Positions 1 through 9,216 of a stretch of DNA of 64,000 nucleotides are shown here, piece after piece; positions within the stretch are counted from its first letter, which is position 1; the number at the start of each line of letters is the position of its first letter. Origin of the DNA: Burkholderiales bacterium (GTDB taxonomy: Bacteria > Pseudomonadota > Gammaproteobacteria > Burkholderiales > Burkholderiaceae_C). The DNA lies in assembly GCA_021414305.1 (NCBI GenBank), contig JAIOOS010000006.1, positions 372,001 to 436,000 of the forward strand. The letters are read 5' to 3'. The notes below the pieces were generated by a model. That model was not told where the DNA came from. It searched no databases and saw nothing but the letters and a program-made list of their open reading frames with translations. Both the position numbers and the translations under genes were made by a program.

Positions 1-474
1 CGCCGCGTTGCGCAGCACCTTGAGCGACGAGGGCTCGGGCGCGGCCTGCTTCAGCCGGGTCGCTTCGAGGAGGGCGGCGTAGGGCGCGCCGAGCGGCGGC
101 CAGCCGCCGACGACGAGCGCGCTCAGCCGGTCGGTGCGGCTCGCGAGCTGCAGGCCGACCGCGCCGCTCCACGAGTAGCCCCAGTAGGCGAAGCGATCGA
201 AGCCGGCGGCCGATGCAACGCCGAGCAGATCGGCGCAGACCCGGTCGACGGTGAGCTCGTTCGGTGCGATGTCGCGGCTGCCGCCGATGCTCGGGTAGTC
301 GACGAGGAGAACCCGGTAGCGGTCGACCAACCGGTCGAGATAGCCGCGCAGCACGGCTTCTGAATCGACGCCGAAGATCTCCACATGCGAAGCCATCAGC
401 GGCAGGCCGATCAGGAGCGGCTCGCCCTGCCCGTGCAGCGCGTAGTGCACGCCGGTGCGCGGATCAAGTGGCAT
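1..474 (-). CDS. alpha/beta hydrolase (3' end beyond window)
   Basis: The 158 residues in view start at the ATG at 474, overlapping the end of the preceding hydrolase gene by 11 bases; the C-terminus runs off the left edge. The start of an alpha/beta-hydrolase fold is clear: an oxyanion region (LLIGLPLMASHVEIF), strand 3 (YRVLLVDYPSIGGS) and a nucleophile-elbow-like GYSWSGAVG with the serine near residue 99. No signal peptide is seen, so it is probably cytoplasmic. It is the last visible gene of a TonB receptor - MFS - hydrolase - hydrolase run and probably cleaves an ester or amide in the imported compound. The substrate cannot be told from sequence. Confidence 0.8.
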   Translation of the reverse strand, partial: MPLDPRTGVHYALHGQGEPLLIGLPLMASHVEIFGVDSEAVLRGYLDRLVDRYRVLLVDYPSIGGSRDIAPNELTVDRVCADLLGVASAAGFDRFAYWGYSWSGAVGLQLASRTDRLSALVVGGWPPLGAPYAALLEATRLKQAAPEPSSLKVLRNAA

Positions 475-1681
475 GGGGCTCGGCCTCGTGGGCCGGTGCT
501 CCAGCGACCGCAGGCGGGGCATCGTGTGCCGCACCGCAGATCGCCGCGCGCATCACCTCGACCGTGAAGTCGGGCAGCTCGTAGACGAAGTTGTGCCCAG
601 ACCCCGCCGGCGCGACGATCCGCCGCGAGCGAGTCGAGGTGGCCAGATAGCGCTCGCGGCTGGCGGCGTAGAAGCGGAACATGCGTTGTGCGTTCGCGGC
701 GCCGCCGCTCTGCGCTTCGGGCAGTAGCGCGATGTCGGCGTCGCTGTCGCTCTTCGGTCCGACCAGCCAGACGGGCAGGTCGCCGAGGTCGCGGTCGTAG
801 ACGACGGTCTCCCAGGCGCAAGCCGCCACGCCTTCGGGCGCGAGCTCGCTGAAGATCGAGGCCTGGGTGAAGAACGAGCCGGCACGCGCTTCGAGCGCCT
901 GCGCAGCATGCACCTCGGGGCCGAGCGCCGCGCGGGTGGCGTCCAGCGCCTTGGCGTAGGCCGGCGTCTGCCGCATCCTGGCTTCGTGGCGGCCGCGCAC
1001 GTCGATGCCGAAAAGCTGCGCAAAGCCGCCGAGCCAGGCGGTGCGGCGCATGTCCTTCAGAGCTTCGAGGCGCGGCCCGAAGACGATGGTCTCGAGCGGG
1101 GTTGGATCGAGCAGCACGAGCGTGCACACGAGCTCGGGACGTCGGCGCGCGATGTTGGCGGCGAGCAGGCCGCCGAACGAGTGCCCGGCCCAGACGAACG
1201 GGCCGCGCTCGCCGGCGCGCTCGAGCGCGAGCGTCATCTCCTCGGCTTCGCGCGCGGTCGTGCGCGGGAAGGGACCGGTGTCGCTCCAGCCGGTGCCCGG
1301 ACGATCGATCAGGATCGAGCGCGTCTCGCCGCGGAAGGCGCGATGCAGGTGATGGATCGCGAAGCCGCTCGCGTGGCCGCCGGCGAACCAGACGACCGGC
1401 GGCCGGCCGGCGCGGGTCTGGCCCTCGGCGAGAACGTGGATGCGGTAGCCGCCGACATCGACGAGCACGCCGGGCGGCGGCAACGCGCGGCGAGTCCTGG
1501 CGAGGGTCGCCAGATGTCGTAGCGAGGCGAGCGCGAGCGCCACGCCGGCGACGACGAACAGCGCCACCACGGCGAGCGGCGCGCCGAGCGCGCGCAGGGC
1601 GAAGCCGAGGGCGGCAACCAGCGCCGCGACGACGAGGCCGCTCACATCGCGCGCGAACAAGGCGAGCAGCGCGTTCTTCAT
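464..1681 (-). CDS. membrane-anchored alpha/beta hydrolase
   Basis: A 405-residue protein. The ATG at 1681 overlaps the MFS transporter stop as ATGA. Residues about 10-60 hold two hydrophobic segments, then a hydrolase fold follows: oxyanion segment (PPVVWFAGGHASGFAIH), IDRPGTGWSD after strand 4, and nucleophile elbow GHSFGGLLA (serine near residue 166). A late GSGHNFVYE supplies the catalytic histidine. The fold resembles haloalkane-dehalogenase/epoxide-hydrolase/esterase-type enzymes, but Ser as nucleophile argues for an esterase, amidase or peptidase. The anchor would hold the enzyme at the inner membrane beside the transporter encoded just upstream. The second hydrolase downstream is not a close copy. 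Confidence 0.85.
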   Translation of the reverse strand: MKNALLALFARDVSGLVVAALVAALGFALRALGAPLAVVALFVVAGVALALASLRHLATLARTRRALPPPGVLVDVGGYRIHVLAEGQTRAGRPPVVWFAGGHASGFAIHHLHRAFRGETRSILIDRPGTGWSDTGPFPRTTAREAEEMTLALERAGERGPFVWAGHSFGGLLAANIARRRPELVCTLVLLDPTPLETIVFGPRLEALKDMRRTAWLGGFAQLFGIDVRGRHEARMRQTPAYAKALDATRAALGPEVHAAQALEARAGSFFTQASIFSELAPEGVAACAWETVVYDRDLGDLPVWLVGPKSDSDADIALLPEAQSGGAANAQRMFRFYAASRERYLATSTRSRRIVAPAGSGHNFVYELPDFTVEVMRAAICGAAHDAPPAVAGAPAHEAEPHAT

Positions 1682-2952
1682 GCGTGCACCGGCGTCGGCG
1701 GTGTCGCGACCTCGATCGCCGCCGGCGCCGCGTGGCCGCGCCTGGGCAGCAGCCAGCCGGCGAGCACGGCGAGCCCGAACGCCGCCGCCGCGCAGGCGAG
1801 CGAGAGCTGGTAGTCGCCGGTGCGGTCGCGCATCAGGCCCGAGAGCCAGGGAGCGAGGCCGCTGCCCGCGGCGGTGGCGATCATCTGCGTGCCCGTCGCC
1901 TGGCCGTAGACGCGGCTGCTGAAGTAGTAGCGGGCGAGAAACGCGCTCAGGCAGCCGTCGCTGCCGGTCGCCAGGCCGAGCACGGCAGCAGCGACGAACA
2001 GCACGGCCGCCGGGCCGCCGGCGAGCATCAGCAGGGTGGCGATCAGAGGCAGCGTCATCAGCACCCAGGCCATGCGCTGCGGCGGCATGCGGTCGACGAG
2101 CCAGCCGGCGAGCAGGTTGCCGACGAAGTGGCTGACGCCGACCAGGCTGACCGCGAAGCCGATCTCCACCGTGCCGATGCCGCGGTCGTGCAGCAGCGCC
2201 GCGAAGTGGATGGCGATGGCGCCGCCGCCGAAACCGAACAGCAGGTTCCAGGCGGCGAGCTTCCACCAGGTGCGGTCGCCGAGGAAGGCGACCATCGGCA
2301 CCTTCTCGACCGCTGCGCCGGGCTGCGGCGCGGCCGGGCGGGCCGGCGCGCCTTCGCCCGGGCGCTCGCGCACCGCCAGCGCCACCGCGAGCGCGCCGCC
2401 CACCAGCGCCATCGCGCCCATGACGAGGAAGGCCGGGCGCCAGCCGGCGCGCGCCATCACGCCGCTGATCACGAGCGGATGCAGCACCGCGCCGACCGAG
2501 GCGCAGGAGAACAGGATGCCGAGGGCGCTGCCGAGACGCTTGTCGAACCAGCCCTGCACCAGCTTGGAAAGGATCAGCGGCGAGGCGCCGAGCGAGGTGA
2601 AGGCGAGCGCGACGACGAGCACGTAGAAGTGCCAGAGCTGGGTGACGAGGGCGAACGCGGCCAGGTTCGCCGCGCCGAGCACCACGCCGATGAAGAGCAG
2701 CGGCCGAAGGCGCGCATGGTCTGCGAGCCAGCCGCCGAGCAGCACCGAGAGCCAGGCGATCGTGGTCGTGAGCGTCAGCGAGAAGGCGATGTCGGCGCGG
2801 CTCCAGCCCAGGCCCTGCTCCAGCGGCACCATGAACAGGCCGAAGGTCGAGCCGAACAGGGCCGGCACGCTGAACACGAAGACCGTACCCGCGCCGGCGA
2901 GCACCCGCCAGGAGGCGGGCGAGTCGAGGATGCGCGGGGCAGCGGGCTGCAA
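1678..2952 (-). CDS. MFS transporter
   Basis: A 424-residue protein with about 12 transmembrane segments. Family marks are GGWLADHARLRP after helix 2 (loop 2-3 motif A) and the repeat GWLVDRMPPQRM in the second half. The central loop (about residues 200-220) is Ala/Pro rich. The start is taken as TTG at 2952, four bases after the TonB-receptor stop; no ATG lies near the expected N-terminus, so the exact start is uncertain. It resembles the oxalate/formate-antiporter-like (MCT-type) MFS branch, which carries small organic acids and esters. Its place between an outer-membrane receptor and two hydrolases suggests it takes the imported ligand or its breakdown product across the inner membrane. 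Confidence 0.85.
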   Translation of the reverse strand: MQPAAPRILDSPASWRVLAGAGTVFVFSVPALFGSTFGLFMVPLEQGLGWSRADIAFSLTLTTTIAWLSVLLGGWLADHARLRPLLFIGVVLGAANLAAFALVTQLWHFYVLVVALAFTSLGASPLILSKLVQGWFDKRLGSALGILFSCASVGAVLHPLVISGVMARAGWRPAFLVMGAMALVGGALAVALAVRERPGEGAPARPAAPQPGAAVEKVPMVAFLGDRTWWKLAAWNLLFGFGGGAIAIHFAALLHDRGIGTVEIGFAVSLVGVSHFVGNLLAGWLVDRMPPQRMAWVLMTLPLIATLLMLAGGPAAVLFVAAAVLGLATGSDGCLSAFLARYYFSSRVYGQATGTQMIATAAGSGLAPWLSGLMRDRTGDYQLSLACAAAAFGLAVLAGWLLPRRGHAAPAAIEVATPPTPVHA

Positions 2953-2956
2953 GGCG

Positions 2957-5182
2957 TCAGTAGTCGTAGCGCAGCGACATCGTGTAGGTGCGGGGGCGCT
3001 GCAGGAAGTATTGCGCGAACGATCCCACGCCGGCCGGCGCGCCGGTGATGCTGAGCACGCCCTTCTCGTTGCCGAGGTTGGCGACGCCGAAGGCCACGGT
3101 CCAGTTCTGGCGCATAAAGCTCACGCCCGCGTCGACCGTGTCGTAGGCGTCGGCGGGCTTGTTGCCGCCCAGGAACATGACGCGGTCGCCGACGTGGGTC
3201 CAGGTCGCGCTGGCCCGACCCGACGATTCCCACGGACCCTGGAAGCGGTAGCTGCCGTCGAGCGCCGTCTGCAGCTTCGGCGTGCCGGGCAGGCGCGAGC
3301 CCGAGGGCGCGGTCACCGAGGTCGGCCCGCCGGAGGGGATCTGCACCTCGGCGGTGGTCTTGGCGTTGACGTAGGCGAACGCGGCGCCGAAGTCGAAGGC
3401 CTCGTTCACGCGGTAGCGCAGGGCCGCCTCGATGCCGGTGCTGCGCGCCTTGCCGACGTTGCCGATGGAACTGCTGGGCAGGCCGTTGACCATCTCGAAG
3501 AAGGTGAACTGCGCGTCTTTCCAGTCGAGGTAGAACGCCGTCAGGTCGACCTGCAGGCCGCGCGCCGGAACGAGGCGCACGCCGGTCTCGTAGTTCCAGA
3601 GCGAATCCGACTTGAAGGGCGTGAAGGTCGTCGGGCCGTTGACGCCGCCGTAGCGGTAGCCCTTGGAGGCGAGCGCGTACCAGAGGTTCTCGCCGAAGCG
3701 GTACTTGACCGTGACCTTGGGCGTGACGCCGTGATCCTCGCCGTCCGGCAGGGTGTAGGCCGAGGGCGCGCCGAAGACGGTGCCGTCCTGCGAGCCGGAG
3801 GTCCTGGTGCGGTAGTAGCGGGCGCCGACGCCGGCGCTCCAGCCGTTGCCGAACGCGTATTCGGTGTCGGCGAAGATCGCCTTCTCGCTGCCGCCGCCTT
3901 CGCTGGTGAGGTCGACCAGGTCGGTGATGCCGAACGCTGCCGAAGGATCGATCTGCTTGCCGGCAAAGCTGCTCTTGCTCTTCTGATAGAACACGCCGGC
4001 GACGTAGCTGAACGGACCGCCGCCGTTGCTGGCGATGCGGATCTCCTGCGAAGTGGCGTGGTCCGAGCTCGACTGCGGCCGGTACACCTCGGGCAGCACC
4101 AAGCCGACGCTGGCGAACAACTCGGTGTCGTCGATCAGGTCCTTCGTCTTGTTCTTCCAGTAGCCGGTGATCGAGGTCAGGGTCGCCGGGCCAAAGTTCC
4201 AGTCGACCGTGAGGCTGTAGAAGTCGTTCTGCACCTTTCGCGTGGAGTCGTTCGGCGCGGTGTGCTCGAGCTTGTTCTTGTCGGGTGAAACGCTGAAGGT
4301 GTCGCCTTGCTTGGTTTCCTGCGTGCTCGCCACCAGGGTGGCCACGACCTCGTTGACCGGCTTGACGGTGACGAGCACACGGCCGCCGGTCTGGTGCACC
4401 TCGTTGGCGTCCTTGTTGCCGGTGCCCAGGTTGTCGATGTAGCCCGGGTCGCGCCGGTCGAAGACGACGACGCGGATACCGGCGCTGCCGGAAGCGAGCG
4501 GCGCGTTCAGCATCGCGTACTCGGAGAACTTGCCGTTCCCGCCGCTCGCGTTCGCGTACTCGCCCTTCACGCTCGCCTCGAACTGGCTCAGGTTGGGCTT
4601 GTTGAACAGGTAGCGCACCGCGCCACCGAGCGAGCCCGAGCCGAACAGCACGCCCTGCGGGCCGCGCAGCACCTCGATCCGGTCGAGGTCGAAGGTGATC
4701 GGGTCCCAGACGATGCCCTTGCCCTGGGCCGAAGCCAGCGGCACGTCTTCCAGATACTGGCCGGTGGGGCCCTGCTGCGCGCCGCTGCCCTCGTTGGTGG
4801 TGCTGGTGCCGATGCCGCGGATCGTGATCGTGTTGCTGGAGATGTCGCCCTTGTTGAACTGCACGCCGGGGGCGAGTTTGAGCACGTCTTCCTGGTCGCG
4901 CGCGCCGCGCCGCTCGAGATCGGCGCCGTCAAGAACGGAGACGGTGCCGGCGACTTCGCGCTGCTTTTCCGCCCGCTTGTTCGCGGTGATGACCACGGCT
5001 TCCATCTGCTGCACGCCGTCGGCCCGGGCCGGCGCCGGGGCAGAGGCGGCGGCCGGCGCCGCGGGGGGCGTCTGCGCCAGCGCCGGGAGCAGCGTGGCCA
5101 GTCCGCCGGTCGCGGCGGCCCAGCGCGCGGCGCGGCGTCGGCGGCGGGTGGAAGAGGCGGCGGCTTCGGCGATGCGCGACAT
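2957..5182 (-). CDS. TonB-dependent outer-membrane receptor
   Basis: A 741-residue protein. The start is ATG 5182, with GGGAG six bases upstream; an in-frame TTG at 5194 is less likely. An Arg-rich N-terminus and a hydrophobic stretch ending ALAQ form the signal peptide. A plug domain (about residues 60-180) has the usual VLDGADLERRGARDQEDVL, ITIRGIG and IEVLRGPQGVLFGSGSLGG motifs; a 22-strand barrel follows and ends in an aromatic residue (SLRYDY). No N-terminal secretin/STN domain is present, so no transmembrane sigma signalling is expected; control probably comes from the adjacent AraC regulator. It belongs to the broad iron-complex/OMR family common in sphingomonads and Burkholderiales; the ligand is unknown. 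Confidence 0.93.
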   Translation of the reverse strand: MSRIAEAAASSTRRRRRAARWAAATGGLATLLPALAQTPPAAPAAASAPAPARADGVQQMEAVVITANKRAEKQREVAGTVSVLDGADLERRGARDQEDVLKLAPGVQFNKGDISSNTITIRGIGTSTTNEGSGAQQGPTGQYLEDVPLASAQGKGIVWDPITFDLDRIEVLRGPQGVLFGSGSLGGAVRYLFNKPNLSQFEASVKGEYANASGGNGKFSEYAMLNAPLASGSAGIRVVVFDRRDPGYIDNLGTGNKDANEVHQTGGRVLVTVKPVNEVVATLVASTQETKQGDTFSVSPDKNKLEHTAPNDSTRKVQNDFYSLTVDWNFGPATLTSITGYWKNKTKDLIDDTELFASVGLVLPEVYRPQSSSDHATSQEIRIASNGGGPFSYVAGVFYQKSKSSFAGKQIDPSAAFGITDLVDLTSEGGGSEKAIFADTEYAFGNGWSAGVGARYYRTRTSGSQDGTVFGAPSAYTLPDGEDHGVTPKVTVKYRFGENLWYALASKGYRYGGVNGPTTFTPFKSDSLWNYETGVRLVPARGLQVDLTAFYLDWKDAQFTFFEMVNGLPSSSIGNVGKARSTGIEAALRYRVNEAFDFGAAFAYVNAKTTAEVQIPSGGPTSVTAPSGSRLPGTPKLQTALDGSYRFQGPWESSGRASATWTHVGDRVMFLGGNKPADAYDTVDAGVSFMRQNWTVAFGVANLGNEKGVLSITGAPAGVGSFAQYFLQRPRTYTMSLRYDY

Positions 5183-5293
5183 AGAGGCTCCCAACTGTTC
5201 GTTGTGTGAGCTACGTTAGGGCCGCCCGCTCCGGGCCAGCGTCGAGGTCGCACCGAAGATTTAGGCGGTCGCACGGCTGCCTGGAACGCGAGC

Positions 5294-6352
5294 TCACTCG
5301 CGCACGCCGCGCGCCGGCAGGGGCAGGCTGAGCGGCGCCCGATGCTGCCGGTAGGCGCGCGGCGTCATGCCGACGCGATCGCGAAAGGCGGCGGCGAAGC
5401 TGCTCTGGTGCTCGTAGCCGACGCGCTCGGCGATCTGCGCGATCGTCAGGCTCGCCTCGAGCAGCAGGAGCTGCGCCTCGCGCACGCGCCGCTCCAGGCA
5501 GTAGTCGGCCATGGTGATGCCGAACGCTTCCTTGAACACCGCCTTCAGCTTGTTCTGGTTGGTGCCTAGCTCCTTCGCCAGGTCGGCGAACAGCGGCGGG
5601 CGGCGATAGTCGCGGTCGAGGCGCGCCATCGCCGCCTGCGCCAGATCGAGGTCGCGGCGCAGGTGCAGCGCGGTGCCGCGCAGGTGCGGCTGGGTCCACA
5701 TCGCGTCGAGCGCGAACGCCGCCAGCTCGGCCACCCGACCCGCCACCTGCACGACCCGCAGCTCGCCGTGCAGACGGGTGTCGAGGGTGTCGGCGATCAA
5801 CGCGGCGACGCGATGGTCGACCGGGAAGGAGGCGATGCGGCCGATCGCCGCTTCGTCGGCAAGCGCGTCGCGCACCTCTTCCGGCAGGTCTTCACCCTCA
5901 AGACCGTAGCGGGCGGCGAAGCTCGAGGAGCGAAAGATGCCGACGATGCCCTGCTGGCGCGAGCCGCCGGCGATGTCGACCGTCACCGGCAGCCCCTTGG
6001 GCATGCAGGCCAGCACGACCTCGGGCCGGTTGAAGATCATCGGCGAGCGGCCGCCGTAGCGGAAGGTCACGTCGCAGGCGAGTGAGGCGCGCAGCATGAT
6101 CAGCGGCTCGTCGGTGAGGTAGGCCCAGCGCGCCATGCGTGGCGGCACGCAGTTGACGACGTTGACCAGCGCATCGTCGTCGAGGCGCAGCACGTCGACG
6201 GTGCCGCTGCCCGGAGACTCCATGTACATGGTGCGGACGATGCTGCGCGACAGCACGCGCGAGCCGCCCGCCTCCTCGGCGGCGCGCTGCCACTCGACAG
6301 CGAAATCGAGCGGAGACGGCGTGTGCCACTCCCGGACGCCGCTGGACGACAT
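5294..6352 (-). CDS. AraC-family transcriptional regulator
   Basis: A 352-residue protein starting at ATG 6352. The C-terminal 100 residues are an AraC/XylS double helix-turn-helix: ADYCLERRVREAQLLLLEA and IAQIAERVGYEHQSSFAAA, followed by RDRVGMTPRAYRQ. The N-terminal 230 residues resemble the sensor part of PchR-like regulators of siderophore uptake (binding motifs not verified). The gene sits between the divergent dipeptidase gene (start 6439) and the TonB-receptor gene (start 5182), the usual place for a regulator of both. PchR-like relatives respond to siderophores taken up by the adjacent receptor, so a siderophore or peptide ligand is a fair but unproven guess. Confidence 0.9.
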   Translation of the reverse strand: MSSSGVREWHTPSPLDFAVEWQRAAEEAGGSRVLSRSIVRTMYMESPGSGTVDVLRLDDDALVNVVNCVPPRMARWAYLTDEPLIMLRASLACDVTFRYGGRSPMIFNRPEVVLACMPKGLPVTVDIAGGSRQQGIVGIFRSSSFAARYGLEGEDLPEEVRDALADEAAIGRIASFPVDHRVAALIADTLDTRLHGELRVVQVAGRVAELAAFALDAMWTQPHLRGTALHLRRDLDLAQAAMARLDRDYRRPPLFADLAKELGTNQNKLKAVFKEAFGITMADYCLERRVREAQLLLLEASLTIAQIAERVGYEHQSSFAAAFRDRVGMTPRAYRQHRAPLSLPLPARGVRE

Positions 6353-6438
6353 TCGCCTGCTCTCCTAAATAACCGATGCCAAAGCCTAACCCGCGAACGG
6401 CGCAGCCGCTTAAGGTGCGGGCTCGCACAGAACAAGAC

Positions 6439-7452
6439 ATGGACAGCAAGACCACGCCCGCCCTCGATTCTCCGGCTGCCGCGCTGCTGCGCGACAGCCT
6501 CGTCTGGGACCATCACACCTGCCTACCGTTGCGTCCGAACGATCTGTCGTTCTTGCCGCAGCTGGCGCGCCACAAGGCCGCCGGCTTCGACGCGGTGACC
6601 GTCAACGTCGGCTTCGGCGACATGGGGCCCGAGACGCACCTGCGCATGCTCGCCGCGCTGCGCCACTGGCTGAAGGCGCGGCCGGCCGAATACCTGCTGA
6701 CAGAGAGCGCCGACGACATCGAGCGCGCCCGCGCCAGCGGCCGGCTCGCCGTCGGCTTCGACATCGAGGGCGCCAACGCGATCGGCGACCAGGCCAGCCT
6801 GGTCGAGCTCTACTACGACCTCGGCGTTCGCTGGATGCTGCTTGCCTACAACCAGGGCAACCGGGTCGGCGGCGGCTGCCAGGAGGAAGACGGCGGCCTC
6901 ACCGTGTTCGGCCGCCAGGTGATCGGCGAGATGGAACGCGTGGGCATGCAGCTCTGCCTCAGCCACACCGGCCATCGCACCGCGCGCGAAGCGATGGCGG
7001 TCGCGACCCGGCCGGTGATCTTCTCGCACAGCAACTGCGCGGCGCTGCATCCGCATCCGCGCAACATCCCCGACGCGCTGATCCGCGCCTGCGCCGCCAC
7101 CGGCGGCGTGGTCGGCATCAACGGCGTCGGCATCTTTCTCGGCCACAACGACACCTCGAGCGAGACCTTCGCGCGCCACGTCGACCACGCGGTGCAGCTG
7201 GTCGGACCGGCGCACGTGTCGATCGCCCTCGACTACGTGTTCGACCTCGCCGAGCTCGAGGAATACTCGAAGACCATGCGCCACACCTTTCCGGCGGGCC
7301 TGGGCTACGAGCTCGGCCCGCGCTTCGTCCCGCCCGAGCAGATCGGCGAGATCGTCGCCACGCTGCAGGCCTGGGGCTACGCCGACCAGGACCTGAAGGC
7401 GATCCTCGGCGGCAACCTGATGCGCCTGGCGCGCACGGTCTGGAAGCCGTGA
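6439..7452 (+). CDS. membrane dipeptidase (peptidase M19 family)
   Basis: A 337-residue protein. I chose ATG 6439 because the family homology (SLVWDHHTCLPL, an HxH-like metal motif) begins shortly after; an upstream in-frame ATG at 6376 would add a charged, unconserved lead. M19 marks include GFDIEGANAI with the bridging acidic residue, MQLCLSHTGHRTA and PVIFSHSNCAALHPHPRN (zinc-binding histidines), and a C-terminal GGNLMRLARTVW. Members hydrolyse dipeptides, including D-amino-acid-containing ones and some beta-lactams; no signal peptide is seen, so this copy appears cytoplasmic. The stop overlaps the next gene's GTG as GTGA. Confidence 0.9.
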   Translation: MDSKTTPALDSPAAALLRDSLVWDHHTCLPLRPNDLSFLPQLARHKAAGFDAVTVNVGFGDMGPETHLRMLAALRHWLKARPAEYLLTESADDIERARASGRLAVGFDIEGANAIGDQASLVELYYDLGVRWMLLAYNQGNRVGGGCQEEDGGLTVFGRQVIGEMERVGMQLCLSHTGHRTAREAMAVATRPVIFSHSNCAALHPHPRNIPDALIRACAATGGVVGINGVGIFLGHNDTSSETFARHVDHAVQLVGPAHVSIALDYVFDLAELEEYSKTMRHTFPAGLGYELGPRFVPPEQIGEIVATLQAWGYADQDLKAILGGNLMRLARTVWKP

Positions 7453-9161
7453 ACCGCAACCCGCAGCAGCAGCTTGCCGAGCTGGCGGAGCGCTACTGGC
7501 AGTTCGAGTGCGAAGAAACGCCGCTGACCGCGGCGCTCGCCAACGTGCCCCTGCCCGATGCCGTGCTGTTTCGCGAATCGGCCACGGACTGGGCGCGCCG
7601 CGATCGGCGCGCCGGTGAGCTGCAGCATGCGCTGGAAGCGATCGACGAAGGCGCGCTCGCCGGCCAGGAGCGGGCGACGCACCGGCTGCTGCGCCGCGAG
7701 CTCGATGCGGTGCGCAGCCACTACGCGGTGCAGGCGCACCTGCGGCCGTGGCTGTTTCCGCTGGGACCCGACTTCCTCGCCGTCTACTGGGCCAACTCGA
7801 CCGCGATCGCCGACGCCGACGATGCGGCGCGCTACCTCGAGCGGCTGCGCACCCTGCCCGCCTTCTGGCGCGACGTCGAGGCCAATCTCGTCGCCGGCGC
7901 GGCGGCCGGCCTCGGCTGGCCTCGCCCGGTGCTCGCCTGCGCCCTGGCCGGGGCGCGCGCCGGGCTCGCCGGCGAGCCTGGAAAGAGTCCCTTCCTCGGC
8001 CCCTTCATTCGTTCGGCGGCGAAGGCGCAGTCGGCGCTGGCGGCGGCCGCGCTGCGTGCCGAGGAAATCGTCGTCACCGAGCTGCGGCCTGCGCAACGGG
8101 CCTACGTCGAGGCGCTGGAGCGGCTCCACGCCGGCGCCCGGGACAGCCTCTCGTGCAGCGAAACCGCTGGCGGCCGCGACTACTACCGCGCCATGGTCCG
8201 GCACTTCACGACCACCGCCGTCGAGCCGGGTGAAGTGCATGCGCTGGGCCTCGCCGAAGTCGAGCGCATCGGCCGGGCGATCGAGGCGGTTGCCGCCCAA
8301 GCGGGTCACGCCGGCGACGTCGCCGGCTACCAGCGCTTCCTGTCCTCCGACCCGCAGTTCGTCTCGCCCTCGGCAGAGGCGTTGCGCGAGACGATGGAGA
8401 GCCTGTGCAAGCGGATCGACCGGCAGATCCCGAAGTTCTTCGGCCGCATTCCGCGCATCACCTACGGGCTCGAGTCGATTCCCGCGGCGGCATCGGCGGC
8501 GATGCCGCCTGCCTACGCGCAGCCGAACCCGGCCGACGGCTCGGCTGCCGGCGTGTTCTGGGTAAGCGGCCTGCCGGCAAAGTGCCCGAGCTACCTGCAC
8601 GTGCCGATCGCGGTGCACGAAGCGTGGCCTGGCCACCTGATGCACATCGCCCTGATCCAGGAGGCGACGGGGCTGCCGACGTTTCGCCGCCATGGCGCGG
8701 TCAAGTACACCGCTTGCGTCGAGGGTTGGGCGCTCTATTGCGAATCGCTCGCCGAGGAGATGGGCCTCTACGTCACGCCGCACCAGCGCTATGGCCGCCT
8801 CGAGATGGAGCTCTGGCGCGCAGTGCGCCTGGTCGTCGACACCGGCATCCACTGGCACGGATGGAGCCGCGAGCAGGCGATCGCAACCATGAGTGGATGC
8901 CTCACCCTCGCGCCGGAAACCATTGCCGGCGAGGTCGACCGCTACGCCGGCATGCCCGCCCAGGCGCTCGGCTACCAGATCGGCAACCTCTCGCTGCGTA
9001 CGCTGCGCGGCCGTGCCGAGGCGACGCTCGGCGCGCGCTTCCGGCACCGGGACTTCCACGATGCAGTGACCGGTGCAGGAGCGGTGACCTTGCCGGTGCT
9101 CGAAGGCCTGGTCGACGAATGGATCGCCGGCCGGACGGCCGAGGCCCCGCCCGCGACCTGA
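7449..9161 (+). CDS. DUF885 family protein (putative peptidase)
   Basis: A 570-residue protein starting at GTG 7449, overlapping the dipeptidase stop by four bases, so the two are translationally coupled. The DUF885 signature VHEAWPGHLMHIAL (near residue 391, an HExxxxH zinc-like site) and the helix with YTACVEGWALYCESLAEEMG (acidic metal ligand) are present. The family is related to carboxypeptidase-type gluzincins (M32/M3-like), and members are usually called X-Pro dipeptidyl-peptidase-like or uncharacterised. No signal peptide is visible. Pairing with an M19 dipeptidase suggests stepwise breakdown of a small peptide in the cytoplasm, consistent with the divergent TonB receptor/MFS import genes. 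Confidence 0.88.
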   Translation: MNRNPQQQLAELAERYWQFECEETPLTAALANVPLPDAVLFRESATDWARRDRRAGELQHALEAIDEGALAGQERATHRLLRRELDAVRSHYAVQAHLRPWLFPLGPDFLAVYWANSTAIADADDAARYLERLRTLPAFWRDVEANLVAGAAAGLGWPRPVLACALAGARAGLAGEPGKSPFLGPFIRSAAKAQSALAAAALRAEEIVVTELRPAQRAYVEALERLHAGARDSLSCSETAGGRDYYRAMVRHFTTTAVEPGEVHALGLAEVERIGRAIEAVAAQAGHAGDVAGYQRFLSSDPQFVSPSAEALRETMESLCKRIDRQIPKFFGRIPRITYGLESIPAAASAAMPPAYAQPNPADGSAAGVFWVSGLPAKCPSYLHVPIAVHEAWPGHLMHIALIQEATGLPTFRRHGAVKYTACVEGWALYCESLAEEMGLYVTPHQRYGRLEMELWRAVRLVVDTGIHWHGWSREQAIATMSGCLTLAPETIAGEVDRYAGMPAQALGYQIGNLSLRTLRGRAEATLGARFRHRDFHDAVTGAGAVTLPVLEGLVDEWIAGRTAEAPPAT

Positions 9162-9216
9162 GCGAGTCCGTTCGCGCGAATGGCAAGCGGGCGCGCGGCT
9201 TGCCCGCCTCCCTGCC

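Noticed and set aside
1102..3048. Long plus-strand open frame opposite the hydrolase, MFS and receptor genes.
   Set aside because: Arg/Ala-rich composition without motifs; shadow of the minus-strand genes.
6415..6428. GTGCG-GGCT-CGCAC hairpin before the dipeptidase start as an operator.
   Set aside because: A 5-bp stem is expected often in GC-rich DNA; no second copy was found at the receptor promoter.
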